DNA of 64,000 bases from Pseudobdellovibrionaceae bacterium (GCA_947449255.1 CANFQX010000003.1:186001-250000); one strand, 5' to 3'; positions 1 through 9,778 are shown, counted from the stretch's first letter. Notes: generated from the sequence alone by a model not told the origin. Translations and numbers: made by a program.

Positions 1-1
1 C

Positions 2-127
2 TTGATGACCAAGTCCCACGAAAAAGGTGGTTTTGATTTGGGAACAAGTTACACATCACTCCTGCTGCTGGTGATTCTTTTGGTCCTTATTCAATTCTCT
101 TATAGCAAAAAGAGACCTCAGAATTGA
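2..127 (+). CDS. C-terminal end of a membrane-anchored protein (partial)
   Basis: An open frame runs in from the left edge and stops with TGA at 125-127. The visible tail is about 41 residues. It has a polar stretch (KSHEKGGFDLG), then one hydrophobic segment of about 18 residues (SLLLLVILLVLIQF) and a basic end (YSKKRPQN). This is the look of a single C-terminal transmembrane anchor with a short positively charged cytoplasmic tail. The family cannot be told from this piece. It is convergent with the minus-strand gene that ends at 174. Confidence 0.55.
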   Translation: MMTKSHEKGGFDLGTSYTSLLLLVILLVLIQFSYSKKRPQN

Positions 128-173
128 TTCCCCCAAAGTGACAAAAAATATTTCTTTTTCGAATCGAGATTTC

Positions 174-1439
174 CTAATCCAATCGAAATAAGGCAAATTT
201 TAAATAGCGCAATTCTTCCATAGCCAAAGGGTAGGGATGATCCACGGGTTGTCCGCCAATTTTAACAATAGTGCCTTTGAGGCGAGCCTTTGAAAAAGCC
301 TCTTTGGTGATTTCAAAAAAGGCATCTGTTGAAATATGGCTTGAGCAAGAGCTTGCTGCAAAAAGCCCATTGGGCTTTACAAGTTTTAATGAATCCGAAA
401 AGATCTTTGTGTAGGCCGCTGTTGCTTGCGGCACTGATTTTTCATTGGGAGCAAAACTTGGCGGATCAGTGATGACAATATCAAATTGCGTTTTAGCTCT
501 GATTTGTAGGTCAACGTACTCAAAGGCGTCAGTAGCGATATTTTCAGTCAGGGTCTTTAGATTGTTGATTTCAAAATTTCGTTGCACAGCTTCGATAGCA
601 ACTTTTGCAATATCGACACTGGTCACAGATTTAGCACCACCGGCGGCTGCGAATATTGAAAAACCACCTGTATAGCTAAATAAATTTAAAACCGTTTTAT
701 CTTTTGAGAAATCTTGAATCAATCTGCGATTGTCCCTTTGGTCCAGGAAAAAGCCTGTTTTTGAGGCTTCTCTGATGTTTGAAGAAAAGAGCATGTTATT
801 TTCTCTAAACTGGGTTTCAGGCTCTAGGGTTCCGATTAAACTCTCGCCTTTATTTTTGTCATCATTTCGGCGCTTTAAATAAACGCAATGGATGAAGGGG
901 AATCGGGCGACGATTCTGTCCGCAATATTTTGCGAGTTCCAGACACTTTCCATCAAGGCATGTTCATATTTTATGACAGCTGTTGAACCATAGATATCAA
1001 CCACGAGGCCCGGTAAGCCATCGCCTTCACCATTGATCAGTCGGAAGGAATTTGTGATATTCAAGTTGAAGTGAGAGCGCAGTTGCAGGGCTTTTTTCCA
1101 TTGATGGTCGACCCAGATTTCCAGAGTTTTTGCAGGGTTGTTTTTTTTGAAATAAAACTCATCAGCGAGGCAAAAGAGTCTAAAACGCATCTGTGTGTCG
1201 GCTTGGTAAAGGCCAATTCCTAAAAATTCTTCTTTATATTTTAAATAGCACAGGCCTGATTTTATTTTTAAAGTTTCAGGGAAGGCACTGGCAAAAGCCC
1301 ACCGGTGGCCCCGTTTAATGTGTTTTGTCAGGTCTCTGCTTAAGGCGATCGTGGGGATTTGAGCAGGGCAGTGAATCAGCGTTTTCGTTGCAAATGCAGC
1401 TTCATTTTTATTAGCTGAGAGGTCATTGTTTTTTGTCAT
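174..1439 (-). CDS. rlmI: class I SAM-dependent rRNA methyltransferase, RlmI-like (COG1092)
   Basis: Predicted 23S rRNA cytosine-C5 methyltransferase. The N-terminal part (about 35-110) has the length and position of the PUA-type RNA-binding domain of this family. It is followed by a linker with the NGEGDGLPGLVVD segment and a Rossmann methyltransferase domain with SAM motif I (LNLFSYTGGFS), an acidic residue after beta2 (SVDIA) and motif IV DPPSFA. An SCSS segment could supply the catalytic cysteine expected of m5C enzymes. About 421 residues is close to the family size. An ATG at 1454 is in frame, but the ATG at 1439 has GGAG at 1449-1452 nine bases upstream, so I prefer it. The gene lies downstream of the suc operon terminator. 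E. coli RlmI modifies C1962; the exact target here is inferred. Confidence 0.85.
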   Translation of the reverse strand: MTKNNDLSANKNEAAFATKTLIHCPAQIPTIALSRDLTKHIKRGHRWAFASAFPETLKIKSGLCYLKYKEEFLGIGLYQADTQMRFRLFCLADEFYFKKNNPAKTLEIWVDHQWKKALQLRSHFNLNITNSFRLINGEGDGLPGLVVDIYGSTAVIKYEHALMESVWNSQNIADRIVARFPFIHCVYLKRRNDDKNKGESLIGTLEPETQFRENNMLFSSNIREASKTGFFLDQRDNRRLIQDFSKDKTVLNLFSYTGGFSIFAAAGGAKSVTSVDIAKVAIEAVQRNFEINNLKTLTENIATDAFEYVDLQIRAKTQFDIVITDPPSFAPNEKSVPQATAAYTKIFSDSLKLVKPNGLFAASSCSSHISTDAFFEITKEAFSKARLKGTIVKIGGQPVDHPYPLAMEELRYLKFALFRLD

Positions 1440-1478
1440 GAATTCAATCTCCATATCTCTAAATCAATAAAAATTAAA

Positions 1479-1509
1479 AAAGGCCCTGGACAAAAAGTCC
1501 AAGGCCTTT
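1479..1509 (-). terminator. rho-independent terminator of the sucA-sucB-lpd operon
   Basis: On the minus strand the stem AAAGGCC-TGGAC pairs with GTCCA-GGCCTTT across one mismatch, with a five-base loop, and is followed by T-rich sequence. It starts 24 bases after the lpd stop. It separates the operon from the methyltransferase gene, which therefore probably has its own promoter. Confidence 0.8.
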
Positions 1510-1533
1510 GGATTTTAAGTAGGAATCATTCAA

Positions 1534-2967
1534 CTACATCTGCCGTGCGCGTTTTTCAACCGCTAAGGCGGCTTCTCGAACAACTTCGCTCAAGGTTGGA
1601 TGGGCATGGAAAGATCTTGCAAGATCTTCGCTGCTGCCACCAAATTCCATGCAGACGATCACTTCGTGAATCAATTCAGAGACACTTGGACCTACCATAT
1701 GTGCGCCGATGATTTTATCAGTCTTTTTGTCTGCAATAATTTTTACAAAACCTTCAGAAAAGCCCTGAGCCCGAGCGCGGCCATTGGCCATAAAAGGGAA
1801 CTTGCCAACATTGACTTCGAGACCTTTTTCTTTGCATTGATCTTCAGTGAGCCCCACGTTAGCCACTTCAGGGTGAGTGTAAATAACTCCTGGGACTGTG
1901 TTGTAATTGACGTGTCCAGCTTTACCAGCAAGCAGTTCTGCTAAGGCCACCCCTTCATCCTCTGCCTTATGGGCGAGCATTGGTCCTGTGATGACATCTC
2001 CAATAGCATAAATGCCCGGCAAAGAAGACTGGAAATGGGCATCCACAAGAATACGACCCTGCGGATCTTTTTGAATTCCCAATTCTTCACAACCTAAACC
2101 AGCCGTGAAAGGTTTGCGACCTGTTGCAACCAAGACGACATCTGCTTTTGAAGTTGTTGTCTTGCCATCAGCCAGGGCCTCATAGGTCACTTCAACACCA
2201 TCACTTAAAACTTTTGAACCAGTGACTTTTGTTGAAAGAAGGAATTTCATTCCTTCTTTTTCAAGAGCCTTCTTTAGAACATTCATGCAGTCTTGATCCG
2301 TTGTGCCGCCCAGTTTGTTGGTGTATTCAATGACGGTCACTTCAGAGCCCAAACGTTGCCATACAGAACCCAATTCAAGACCAATGACACCGCCTCCAAC
2401 CACGATCATTTTTTTAGGCACTTGTGAAAGTGCCAGGGCGCCCGTGTTGGAAAGGATTCTTTTTTCATCGTATTTTAAAAAGGGAAGTTCAACCGGGACC
2501 GAGCCCGTGGCAATGATCACTGACTTTGCGGTCAAGATTTGAGTGCTGCCATCGGCGCTTTTAACTTCTACTTTGCCGTTGCCTAAAATTTTGCCAAAGC
2601 CATTGAAAGAGGTGATTTTATTTTTCTTAAATAAAAAAGTGATTCCCTCTGTGTTGGTTTTGACCACTTTGTCTTTGCGGGCTTGCATGGTTGGAAGGTC
2701 AAGTTCAACTTTGGAAACTTTCACTCCATGGGATTCAAGATCATGCAGGGCTGCATGATAAGCCTCTGAACTAGCTAGCAGCGCCTTAGAAGGGATGCAG
2801 CCGACATTCAGGCAAGTTCCCCCAAAGGTTTTGTCTTTTTCGACGACCGCTGTTTTAAGTCCTAATTGTGATGCGCGAATGGCCCCGACATATCCTCCGG
2901 GACCGGAGCCGATAACGATAATATCAAATTGTTGTTCTGCTTGTTTTTCACCTTGTAGTTCTGCCAT
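1534..2967 (-). CDS. lpdA: dihydrolipoamide dehydrogenase (E3)
   Basis: FAD-dependent E3 subunit that reoxidises dihydrolipoyl groups with NAD+. It would serve 2-oxoglutarate dehydrogenase and possibly other 2-oxoacid complexes. Visible features are an FAD-binding GSGPGG motif near residue 21, the redox-active disulfide C52/C57 in GGTCLNVGCIPSK, the NAD-binding GGGVIGLELG motif, the second FAD motif with AIGD, and the C-terminal His456-Glu461 pair in HPTLSE that acts as the base at the partner subunit's active site. At 477 residues it is full length. It is third in a sucA-sucB-lpd operon and lies 41 bases after sucB. An in-frame start slightly upstream is possible, but MAELQG has a purine-rich site (AAGGAAA) before it. 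Confidence 0.97.
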   Translation of the reverse strand: MAELQGEKQAEQQFDIIVIGSGPGGYVGAIRASQLGLKTAVVEKDKTFGGTCLNVGCIPSKALLASSEAYHAALHDLESHGVKVSKVELDLPTMQARKDKVVKTNTEGITFLFKKNKITSFNGFGKILGNGKVEVKSADGSTQILTAKSVIIATGSVPVELPFLKYDEKRILSNTGALALSQVPKKMIVVGGGVIGLELGSVWQRLGSEVTVIEYTNKLGGTTDQDCMNVLKKALEKEGMKFLLSTKVTGSKVLSDGVEVTYEALADGKTTTSKADVVLVATGRKPFTAGLGCEELGIQKDPQGRILVDAHFQSSLPGIYAIGDVITGPMLAHKAEDEGVALAELLAGKAGHVNYNTVPGVIYTHPEVANVGLTEDQCKEKGLEVNVGKFPFMANGRARAQGFSEGFVKIIADKKTDKIIGAHMVGPSVSELIHEVIVCMEFGGSSEDLARSFHAHPTLSEVVREAALAVEKRARQM

Positions 2968-3008
2968 GATGATTTCCTTTTGCCTTAAATGAAAATATTA
3001 AAAAAATA

Positions 3009-4253
3009 TTAAACTTCGAGCAGCAGTCTTTCTGGATCTTCAACAAGCTCTTTGATTTTAACTAAAAAGCTCACAGCCTCTTTGCCATCAATAATTCTGT
3101 GATCGTAAGTGAGCGCCACATACATCATCGGGCGGATTTCAACTTTTCCGTTGATAGCCATGGGGCGATCCTGAATTTTATGAAGTCCCAAGATTGCAGA
3201 TTGGGGAGCATTCAAGATAGGCGTAGAAAGCAAAGAACCAAACACTCCACCATTCGTAATAGAGAAAGTGCCTCCGCCCAAATCATTAGGAGTGATTTTT
3301 CCATCACGACCTTTGGCTGCTAGGTCACGAACGGCGACTTCGACGCCGGCAAGTGTGAGGGTGTCAGCGTCCTTGATGTTTGGCACCATCAAGCCTCTCT
3401 CTGTAGAAACCGCGATGCCGATATTATAGTAATTATGATACTCAATATCTGCTCCTGAAACCCAAGCATTCACAGCTGGGAAGGTTTTCAGTGCTTCCAC
3501 AGAGGCTTTTACAAAAAAGCCATTAAAGCCCAGATTTAGGCCATATTTTTCTTTAAATTTATCTTTATATTTTGCTCGAATCTCCAGCACCTTGGTCATG
3601 TCAATTTCATTAAAAGTGGTGAGCAAGGCGGCTGAGTTTTGCGCTTCTTTAAGTTTCTCCGCAATTTTTTTGCGAATGGTTGTCATGGGTACAAGTTTTT
3701 TATCACCTTGCTTAGATGGGCCGGTGGAGATTGGGACAACAGCAGGAGCCGCCTTTGCAGCCGTCGCAGTCGTCGCAGCCGAAGTCGTTGCGGGCACACC
3801 ACTTGGTGCGTTCAAGACATCACCCTTAGTCAGTCGTCCGTCTTTTCCAGTGCCAGTCACCTGAGCCGTGTTGACTTGATTTTCTGTAACAATTCTTTGC
3901 ACTGCAGGAGAAAGATGTTGAACGGCAGAGGTTGCCCCTGGAGCAGCAACGGCAGCACTGCTTGTCGCATTCGGGGTTGTGGTTGGTGCAGCAGTTGTTG
4001 TCGTGGGTTTTGCATCCGTATCAAGGATGGCCACTGTGGCACCAATTTTAACGATAGCTCCAGCTTCGCTGCCCGGAAGCAGAGTGATCACGCCATCATT
4101 TTCGGCGACAACTTCAACACTGGCTTTGTCAGTTTCAAGAAGCATAAGGACTTCGTTGCGTTTTACGAAGTCGCCCGTTTTTTTTGTCCAGCTGCCAATG
4201 GTGGCTTCAGTAATGGATTCACCTACTGCGGGAACCTTGATGTCTTGTTTCAT
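3009..4253 (-). CDS. sucB: 2-oxoglutarate dehydrogenase E2, dihydrolipoyl succinyltransferase
   Basis: E2 core of the 2-oxoglutarate dehydrogenase complex in the TCA cycle; it transfers succinyl groups from lipoate to CoA. Domain order: one lipoyl domain (1-80) with the lipoylated Lys43 in ETDKASVEV; an Ala/Thr/Pro-rich flexible linker (82-112); a peripheral-subunit-binding domain (about 113-147, LSPAVQRIV...GRLTKGDVL); a second Ala-rich linker; and the catalytic acyltransferase domain ending in the His385-x-x-x-Asp389-Gly active-site motif. The 414 residues are the usual E2o size with a single lipoyl domain. The order after sucA supports the succinyl rather than acetyl assignment. Large antisense open frames over the linkers are artefacts of their low-complexity codons. 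Confidence 0.96.
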   Translation of the reverse strand: MKQDIKVPAVGESITEATIGSWTKKTGDFVKRNEVLMLLETDKASVEVVAENDGVITLLPGSEAGAIVKIGATVAILDTDAKPTTTTAAPTTTPNATSSAAVAAPGATSAVQHLSPAVQRIVTENQVNTAQVTGTGKDGRLTKGDVLNAPSGVPATTSAATTATAAKAAPAVVPISTGPSKQGDKKLVPMTTIRKKIAEKLKEAQNSAALLTTFNEIDMTKVLEIRAKYKDKFKEKYGLNLGFNGFFVKASVEALKTFPAVNAWVSGADIEYHNYYNIGIAVSTERGLMVPNIKDADTLTLAGVEVAVRDLAAKGRDGKITPNDLGGGTFSITNGGVFGSLLSTPILNAPQSAILGLHKIQDRPMAINGKVEIRPMMYVALTYDHRIIDGKEAVSFLVKIKELVEDPERLLLEV

Positions 4254-4303
4254 TTTTAAACGCCCTTCTTAAGTTGCTAAATAAATTATGTATTCTTGTT
4301 GTG

Positions 4304-4330
4304 GATCAGCTTTGAATTTCAAAGCTGATC
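4304..4330 (-). other. perfect 12-bp hairpin between sucA and sucB
   Basis: GATCAGCTTTGA and TCAAAGCTGATC flank a three-base loop in the 106-base gap between sucA and sucB. There is no T-run after the stem in the direction of the operon, so it is not a standard terminator for these genes. It may protect or process the mRNA and set different E1 and E2 levels. On the plus strand the stem is followed by TATTTTTAG, so it could also stop antisense transcription. Confidence 0.6.
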
Positions 4331-4359
4331 TATTTTTAGTCCAATCACTTCAAGCATGA

Positions 4360-7083
4360 TTAATGAAAAATGCTTTTGATGATATCTGCTTGTTCAATTT
4401 TATGTCTGTGAACAGAGCCAACCGCTGGAGATGATTTCTCTGGACGGCCAACATATTCAAAGCGAAGTTGCAAACCTGACTTTTGAACTACCTCTCCAAA
4501 TTTAAAGTAAACATTTTGAAAGGCGCCCATATTTTTAGGCTCTTCTTGCGCCCAAATCAAGGTTTTAGCCTTTGGATAGGATTTCAAAACATCAATGACT
4601 TTTTGATTCGGGAAGGGATAGATCTGTTCCAGGCGAACCAGCGCAATATTTTCTTTCTTGGTTTTTTCTCGCTCTTCCAAAAGTTCGTAATAGAGTTTTC
4701 CGGAAACAAAAACAACCGTGTCCACTTTGGACTTGTCAACAGTGTCAGCGATTACTTCTTGGAAAGAACCTTTGGCAAGATCTTCCATAGAAGAAACGGC
4801 GCGAGGATGTCTTAACAGTGATTTCGGTGTCATCAAAACCAAGGGTTTTCTGAAGTCTCTGCAGACTTGACGGCGAAGCGCATGGAAAATTTGCGCAGGA
4901 GTTGTTAAATTGCAAATTTGCATGTTGTACAGCGCACAGCTCTGCAAGAAGCGCTCAAGTCTGGCCGAAGAATGCTCGGGGCCTTGACCTTCGTAACCGT
5001 GAGGCAACAAAAGGACTAAGCCTGACATCTGTTGCCATTTGGATTCTGCAGAGGCCAAGTATTGATCCAAAACAATTTGAGCACCATTGACGAAATCGCC
5101 AAATTGAGCTTCCCACATCACCAAACTTTTTGGAGCTTGCACAGAATAGCCATACTCATACCCCAGGACGCCGTACTCAGATAAAATGGTTTCAGCCACT
5201 AGCAATTGCGCTTTTGCATTGAGGTCTGCCAAAGGGAAATAAGCTTTGTTCGTTTTGAAATCATACATGCCAGCATGGCGGTGAGTGAAAGTTCCACGAA
5301 CGCAGTCTTCTCCAGTTAAACGCACTGATGTGCCCTCTGAAAGCAATGAACCATAAGCCAAAAGTTCACCCATGCCCCAGTCGATCATTTCTTTAGAGTT
5401 TCCCATGTTCTTGCGAGACTCCAGAAGCTTAACCAATTTTGGATGTGGATTGAAATCAGCAGGGCAGCTGGCAACTTTTTCAGCGATTTGCATCAGCTTA
5501 ACCAAATCAAAAGATGTGGTCGCAGATTTTTCCATATCAGCCTCAAGACCTTTTCTGAGACCAGACCATTCGCCATCAAACTTAAAGTTTTTAAGTTTAG
5601 GAGGTGCTTTTTTAGCATCTTCAAATATTTTTTGAAGGCGATCCATGGCCGCTTGAAATAAACTCTCAGCCACTTTTTGATCGATGCTATTTTCAGCAGA
5701 CAATTGTTTGATGTAAATCTCACGCACGGTTGGATGTGTCTTGATGATATCATACATCAAAGGTTGGGTGAAAGCCGGCTCGTCCCCTTCATTGTGACCG
5801 TATTTGCGATAACAAATCAGATTGATCACAACATCTTTGCCGAACAGTTGGCGGTATCTGATCGCAATGTCCATTGAACGAACACAGGATTCAACATCAT
5901 CCCCATTCACATGAAGCACGGGTGTGAGGGTGATTTTTGCTGCATCAGAAGCATAGCGAGTGGACCGTGTGTCTTTGCCACTTGTAGTAAAGCCCACTTG
6001 GTTATCAATAATGATATGGATCGTCCCACCGGTGGTGTGGGCCTGAGTTCCCGCAAGTTGCATGGTCTCTTGGATAATGCCTTGACCCGCAAACGCGGCA
6101 TCGCCGTGAATCAGAAGTGGCACCACTGACTTTCTGTCTTTGTTGTTTTTATCTTGGGCCGCACGTGCCATACCGAGAGCCACAGCGTTGACAGTTTCAA
6201 GATGAGAGGGGTTGTAGGCAATCGTTGCTTTGACAGTTCCTGAGGCCGTTTTCTTTTCGACTTTATAGCCCAAGTGATATTTCACGTCGTTATCAAAATC
6301 TTCAATGGGCTTTTCTAATTCCAAGGGGCCATTGAAATCACCAAAAACGTACTCTTCACCTTTACCAAAAAAATTCACCAACATATTCACACGCCCACGA
6401 TGGGCCATGCCTAGGAAAATTTCTTTAATGCCAGCGGCAGAGCCTTTGCTGACAAGAGTGTCCATCATGGGTAAAACTGAATCAGCGCCTTCGATGGAAA
6501 AACGTTTTGTACCCACATAGCGAGTGTGCACAAATTTTTCTAAAGTTTCAGCCTTGGTCAAAGAAGAGAGCACGTTCTTTTTTTCTTCCATGGCCAATTT
6601 GAAAGTGTTGTTCTCAAATTCTTGAGTCAACCATGTCAGCTCAGCGGGAGCGGCATCGGAAGCATGCAGAGCCAGTTTGCCGCAATAATTCTTTTTAAGA
6701 GTTTGAATGATTTCACTGAGAGCTGAATTGGTTTTTCCGATCAGGGAGCCAATTTTAAATTTTTCGTTGAGATCTTTCTCCGTAAGACCAAAATTCTTTA
6801 ACGAAAAAAGATCGCTATTTTGAGGTGCATAAAGTGGATTGATGTCCGCCTCGAAATGACCGTGCGCCCGATAAGCTTGAATGAGTTGATAAACTCCAAG
6901 TTCTTTTTCGGACATGCCAAATTTACCTTCTTGAGCGAATTCGACGCCCTCAAAGAAGCTTTTCCATTCTGCCGCTAATGATTCAGGCTTCACCTTGAAT
7001 TCAGTATAGAGTTGTTCGATGTACTCAAGATTTGAACTGTTGATGCCGTTGTTGATACCACTGTTATTCACGATGATCCTCAT
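4360..7083 (-). CDS. sucA: 2-oxoglutarate dehydrogenase E1, thiamine-diphosphate dependent
   Basis: E1o subunit that decarboxylates 2-oxoglutarate and passes succinyl to lipoyl-E2. The N-terminal segment (NLEYIEQLYTEFKVKPESLAAEWKSFF) is the E2-binding helix region typical of E1o and absent from pyruvate E1. A histidine-rich active-site motif (GMAHRGRVNML) and the thiamine-diphosphate/Mg motif GDAAFAGQG...IIDNQVGFTT follow. The C-terminal transketolase-like part contains LLLPHGYEGQGPEHSSARLERFLQ. At 907 residues it is close to the usual 930. It is first in the operon. The start at 7083 lacks a strong Shine-Dalgarno, but the N-terminal homology begins right after it. A divergent promoter region shared with gpmA lies upstream. 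Confidence 0.97.
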   Translation of the reverse strand: MRIIVNNSGINNGINSSNLEYIEQLYTEFKVKPESLAAEWKSFFEGVEFAQEGKFGMSEKELGVYQLIQAYRAHGHFEADINPLYAPQNSDLFSLKNFGLTEKDLNEKFKIGSLIGKTNSALSEIIQTLKKNYCGKLALHASDAAPAELTWLTQEFENNTFKLAMEEKKNVLSSLTKAETLEKFVHTRYVGTKRFSIEGADSVLPMMDTLVSKGSAAGIKEIFLGMAHRGRVNMLVNFFGKGEEYVFGDFNGPLELEKPIEDFDNDVKYHLGYKVEKKTASGTVKATIAYNPSHLETVNAVALGMARAAQDKNNKDRKSVVPLLIHGDAAFAGQGIIQETMQLAGTQAHTTGGTIHIIIDNQVGFTTSGKDTRSTRYASDAAKITLTPVLHVNGDDVESCVRSMDIAIRYRQLFGKDVVINLICYRKYGHNEGDEPAFTQPLMYDIIKTHPTVREIYIKQLSAENSIDQKVAESLFQAAMDRLQKIFEDAKKAPPKLKNFKFDGEWSGLRKGLEADMEKSATTSFDLVKLMQIAEKVASCPADFNPHPKLVKLLESRKNMGNSKEMIDWGMGELLAYGSLLSEGTSVRLTGEDCVRGTFTHRHAGMYDFKTNKAYFPLADLNAKAQLLVAETILSEYGVLGYEYGYSVQAPKSLVMWEAQFGDFVNGAQIVLDQYLASAESKWQQMSGLVLLLPHGYEGQGPEHSSARLERFLQSCALYNMQICNLTTPAQIFHALRRQVCRDFRKPLVLMTPKSLLRHPRAVSSMEDLAKGSFQEVIADTVDKSKVDTVVFVSGKLYYELLEEREKTKKENIALVRLEQIYPFPNQKVIDVLKSYPKAKTLIWAQEEPKNMGAFQNVYFKFGEVVQKSGLQLRFEYVGRPEKSSPAVGSVHRHKIEQADIIKSIFH

Positions 7084-7166
7084 TTTATATATTCTGTTGA
7101 AGCCCGTTCAATTTTTCAAAAACTCTGGAGTTTGTAACCATTTAATGCGCAGCAAAACTAAGAGTT

Positions 7167-7195
7167 TTGATATTCAAGCAAAGTCTTGTCATGAT
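7167..7195 (+). promoter_or_regulatory. putative sigma-70 promoter of gpmA
   Basis: TTGATA at 7167-7172 and CATGAT at 7190-7195 are separated by 17 bases, about 35 bases before the gpmA start. It lies in the 146-base divergent region between sucA and gpmA. The call rests on spacing and consensus only. Confidence 0.35.
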
Positions 7196-7229
7196 AGCTC
7201 TTTTCTATAGCAAATTGAAGGAGTTTAAC

Positions 7230-7976
7230 GTGTATAAATTAGTGTTGATCAGGCACGGCGAAAGTTTATGGAACCAAGAAAATCGATTTACCGGTTGGCA
7301 GGACGTTGATCTGTCAGAAAAAGGTCAAGTCGAAGCTCAAAAAGGTGGCAAAGCCTTGCGTGAGAGGGGATTTTCATTTGATTTCGCTTACACAAGCGTT
7401 TTAAAACGAGCAATTAAAACTCTCAATATAGTCTTGGATGAAATTGATCAAGTCTGGTTGCCCGTGCAAAAAGAATGGCGCTTGAATGAAAGACATTATG
7501 GCGCTCTGCAGGGTTTGAATAAGTCAGAAACCGCAGCGCTCCACGGAGAAGAGCAAGTCAAAATCTGGCGCCGCAGTTATGACGTACCGCCGCCAGCAAT
7601 GGCTGTGACCGATCCAAGACATCCGTCTCATGACCGTCGCTATAAAAATGTTCCGGCTGAACTTTTACCTAGCAATGAATCTTTGAAAGACACTGTCGCC
7701 AGATTTTTGCCTCTGTGGAACTCAACCATCGTCCCTAAAATTAAATCTGGAGAGCAAGTTCTGATCGTTGCCCATGGAAACAGCATTCGTGCTTTGATGC
7801 AGCATCTTGAAAACATGACTCCTGACCAAATCATGGGTGTGAATATGCCTACGGGAATTCCTATGATGTATGAACTCGACCAAGATATGAAGGTGATCAA
7901 GAGAGAATTTATTGGGGATCCTGAGGAAGTGAAGGCTGCGATTGAAGCGGTGGCGAATCAGGGTAAGGCGAAGTAG
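7230..7976 (+). CDS. gpmA: 2,3-bisphosphoglycerate-dependent phosphoglycerate mutase
   Basis: Interconverts 3- and 2-phosphoglycerate in glycolysis and gluconeogenesis. The phosphohistidine motif [10 protein letters not shown] lies at the N terminus, followed by the [15 protein letters not shown] signature, the catalytic Glu in [15 protein letters not shown], and the second His in [10 protein letters not shown]. The preferred start is GTG at 7230: GAAGGAG lies six bases upstream, and the product then begins [11 protein letters not shown], exactly where family members start, giving 248 residues. An ATG at 7167 is in frame but would add about 20 residues of untypical sequence and lies inside the putative promoter. 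Confidence 0.95.
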   Translation: MYKLVLIRHGESLWNQENRFTGWQDVDLSEKGQVEAQKGGKALRERGFSFDFAYTSVLKRAIKTLNIVLDEIDQVWLPVQKEWRLNERHYGALQGLNKSETAALHGEEQVKIWRRSYDVPPPAMAVTDPRHPSHDRRYKNVPAELLPSNESLKDTVARFLPLWNSTIVPKIKSGEQVLIVAHGNSIRALMQHLENMTPDQIMGVNMPTGIPMMYELDQDMKVIKREFIGDPEEVKAAIEAVANQGKAK

Positions 7977-8035
7977 TTGGTTTTTTTATACAGCTGCTCT
8001 CGGGATTGACTAGTCTGGCCATCCTGAGCGGCCTT

Positions 8036-8060
8036 CCTCAAGCGCATCGTGCGCTTGAGG
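8036..8060 (+). terminator. strong hairpin after gpmA
   Basis: CCTCAAGCGCA pairs perfectly with TGCGCTTGAGG around a TCG loop. A seven-T run follows, but 13 bases after the stem, so termination efficiency is uncertain. The hairpin separates gpmA from hutI. Confidence 0.55.
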
Positions 8061-8103
8061 CCGAAGTTCAGGGTTTTTTTCTTTAGATGCTTGAGAGGTG
8101 AGG

Positions 8104-9333
8104 ATGGCTTTTTTGCTTAAAAATATTTCTACACTTCTTACTCTGGGACCTGCTGCTCTGAAAGAGGGGCGTCGGATTACTGAGTCTGATCTTGGGATTT
8201 TGCGCGGGCAGTCCATTTTAATAGTAAAAGATAAAATAGCTTGGATTGGGGAGGCTAAAAAGCTTCCTCGCAGTTTGGCTCAGAAAAAATCCTTAAAAGA
8301 AATTGATATGAAGGGCATGACTGTTTTGCCTGGATTTGTGGAATGTCATACGCATTCGATATTTGCTGGTGATCGGTTTTCTGAATTTGAGCTGCGCAAC
8401 CAAGGTCGCAGTTATCAAGAGATTGCAGCTCAAGGTGGTGGCATTCTTTCAACTATGAGAAACACTCGTGCAGCCACTTTGAAATCCCTAATATCGATGG
8501 GGCAAATGCGCGCGGATCATTTTTTAAGACAAGGTGTGACTACTCTTGAGATAAAATCTGGTTATGCGCTCAATCTTGATGATGAACTTAAATGCCTGCG
8601 AGCTATCCAAAAAATTCAGAAATTGCGTGTTGTTCCCACTTTCTTAGGGGCGCACGCTTTGCCTCCTGAATTTAAAACTTATGAAAGCTATCTCGATTTT
8701 TTGGCAGATAAAGTTTTGCCAGAGGTGAAAAAGAAAAAACTTGCTCGCCGAGTAGATATTTTTATTGAGCAAGGATTTTTTCCCAAGCAAGCTTCAGAGA
8801 AATATCTGCGCCGTGCAAAAACTTTGGGCTTTGATATCACCATTCATGCCGATCAGCTTACTTTAAGTGGTGGCAGTGATGTGGCCATTAAACTAGGGGC
8901 CTTATCTGCAGATCATCTTTTACAAATCACTTCGCGTGAAATTAAATCTTTGGCTGAATCGCAGGTGACTTGCGTGATGCTGCCGACGGCGGATCTTTAT
9001 ACGCGCACCAAATATCCTCCGGCCAAAGAGCTGATTGAAGCGGGGGCTCGGTTGGCCTTGGCTACGGATTTTAATCCTGGGACGTCGCCGACACAGGATT
9101 TAACATTGGTGGGATTGTTAGCTCGCTTGGAGATGAAAATGACTTTGCCCCAGGTGATTGCAGCTTACACGGTTGGGGCGGCTTATGCTTTAAACCTACA
9201 AAATGAAGTGGGATCCTTAGAGGTTGGGAAGTCAGCCGATCTTTTGTGTTTTGAACAGGATTGGCAAAGTTTATTTTATAGTGTCGGGGAGCAGATTCAA
9301 AAAGTTGTCTTTTCGGCTGGGGTACGGGTTTAG
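8104..9333 (+). CDS. hutI: imidazolonepropionase (histidine utilisation)
   Basis: Zn/Fe-dependent amidohydrolase that opens imidazolone-5-propionate to N-formimino-glutamate, the third step of histidine breakdown. The metal-binding HTHSIFAG follows the first strand-rich region, DITIHADQ supplies further ligands, and ATDFNPGTSPT holds the catalytic Asp. The length, 409 residues, is normal. The start is the ATG at 8104 with GAGAGG five bases upstream; an in-frame GTG six bases earlier would overlap that site. No hutU, hutH or hutG is nearby, so the rest of the pathway must be encoded elsewhere. A piece of the 3' end of this gene recurs at about 12.8 kb. Confidence 0.93.
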   Translation: MAFLLKNISTLLTLGPAALKEGRRITESDLGILRGQSILIVKDKIAWIGEAKKLPRSLAQKKSLKEIDMKGMTVLPGFVECHTHSIFAGDRFSEFELRNQGRSYQEIAAQGGGILSTMRNTRAATLKSLISMGQMRADHFLRQGVTTLEIKSGYALNLDDELKCLRAIQKIQKLRVVPTFLGAHALPPEFKTYESYLDFLADKVLPEVKKKKLARRVDIFIEQGFFPKQASEKYLRRAKTLGFDITIHADQLTLSGGSDVAIKLGALSADHLLQITSREIKSLAESQVTCVMLPTADLYTRTKYPPAKELIEAGARLALATDFNPGTSPTQDLTLVGLLARLEMKMTLPQVIAAYTVGAAYALNLQNEVGSLEVGKSADLLCFEQDWQSLFYSVGEQIQKVVFSAGVRV

Positions 9334-9778
9334 CTTTTTTCCGTTTTATCCTTCTTAGCTTAACAAAAAGGTTTTCATAAGGTCGCTAGTTCTATTTCAA
9401 AGGTTGTGGGATTAATTTCCTCTACTCAACCAAACGGTCTCCTGGGATCCAACTACAAAAAGATCCGCGCCAAATATTTTCTTTGTTTAATTTTATTTGA
9501 GTAAAAAAAGTGTAGAGGTGCTTAGAAAAGTGCCATTAATTGACAGCCTGTCGAAATTTCTAACAATTAAACAACTTGGTGACGTCGGTAAACTTCATGG
9601 ATGCGAGACCTAAATTAACGGGGTCTCAAGTTAAGAATGTAAAAGTCAGAGACCTCGAGCAGAACGCATCTTTGCGTTGGATGTCTGAAAACAAACTGCC
9701 ATAGAGTGTGGAGCAAAGTGATAAGTCGCGCAGCTATTATTAACCTCTCTAACTCCATATTCTAGGGACCTCAATGAG
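9334..9778. other. 445-base gap without a recognisable gene
   Basis: No convincing coding frame is seen on either strand. Two small hairpins are present: GAGACC/GGTCTC at 9605-9627 and AACGCA/TGCGTT near 9664-9679. A TTGACA hexamer lies at 9540 with only a weak -10 partner. The end near 9778 is the 3' side of the minus-strand cassette. A small RNA cannot be excluded, but nothing here proves one. Confidence 0.4.

Noticed and set aside
3639-4259. 206-codon plus-strand frame opposite sucB
   Set aside because: It is antisense to the Ala/Thr/Pro-rich linkers of sucB, whose codons keep the opposite frame open; Cys/Ser/Arg-rich product with no family-like sequence.
9605-9679. Small RNA in the gap after hutI
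   Set aside because: Two short hairpins exist but without a good promoter or terminator, so no RNA gene is called.
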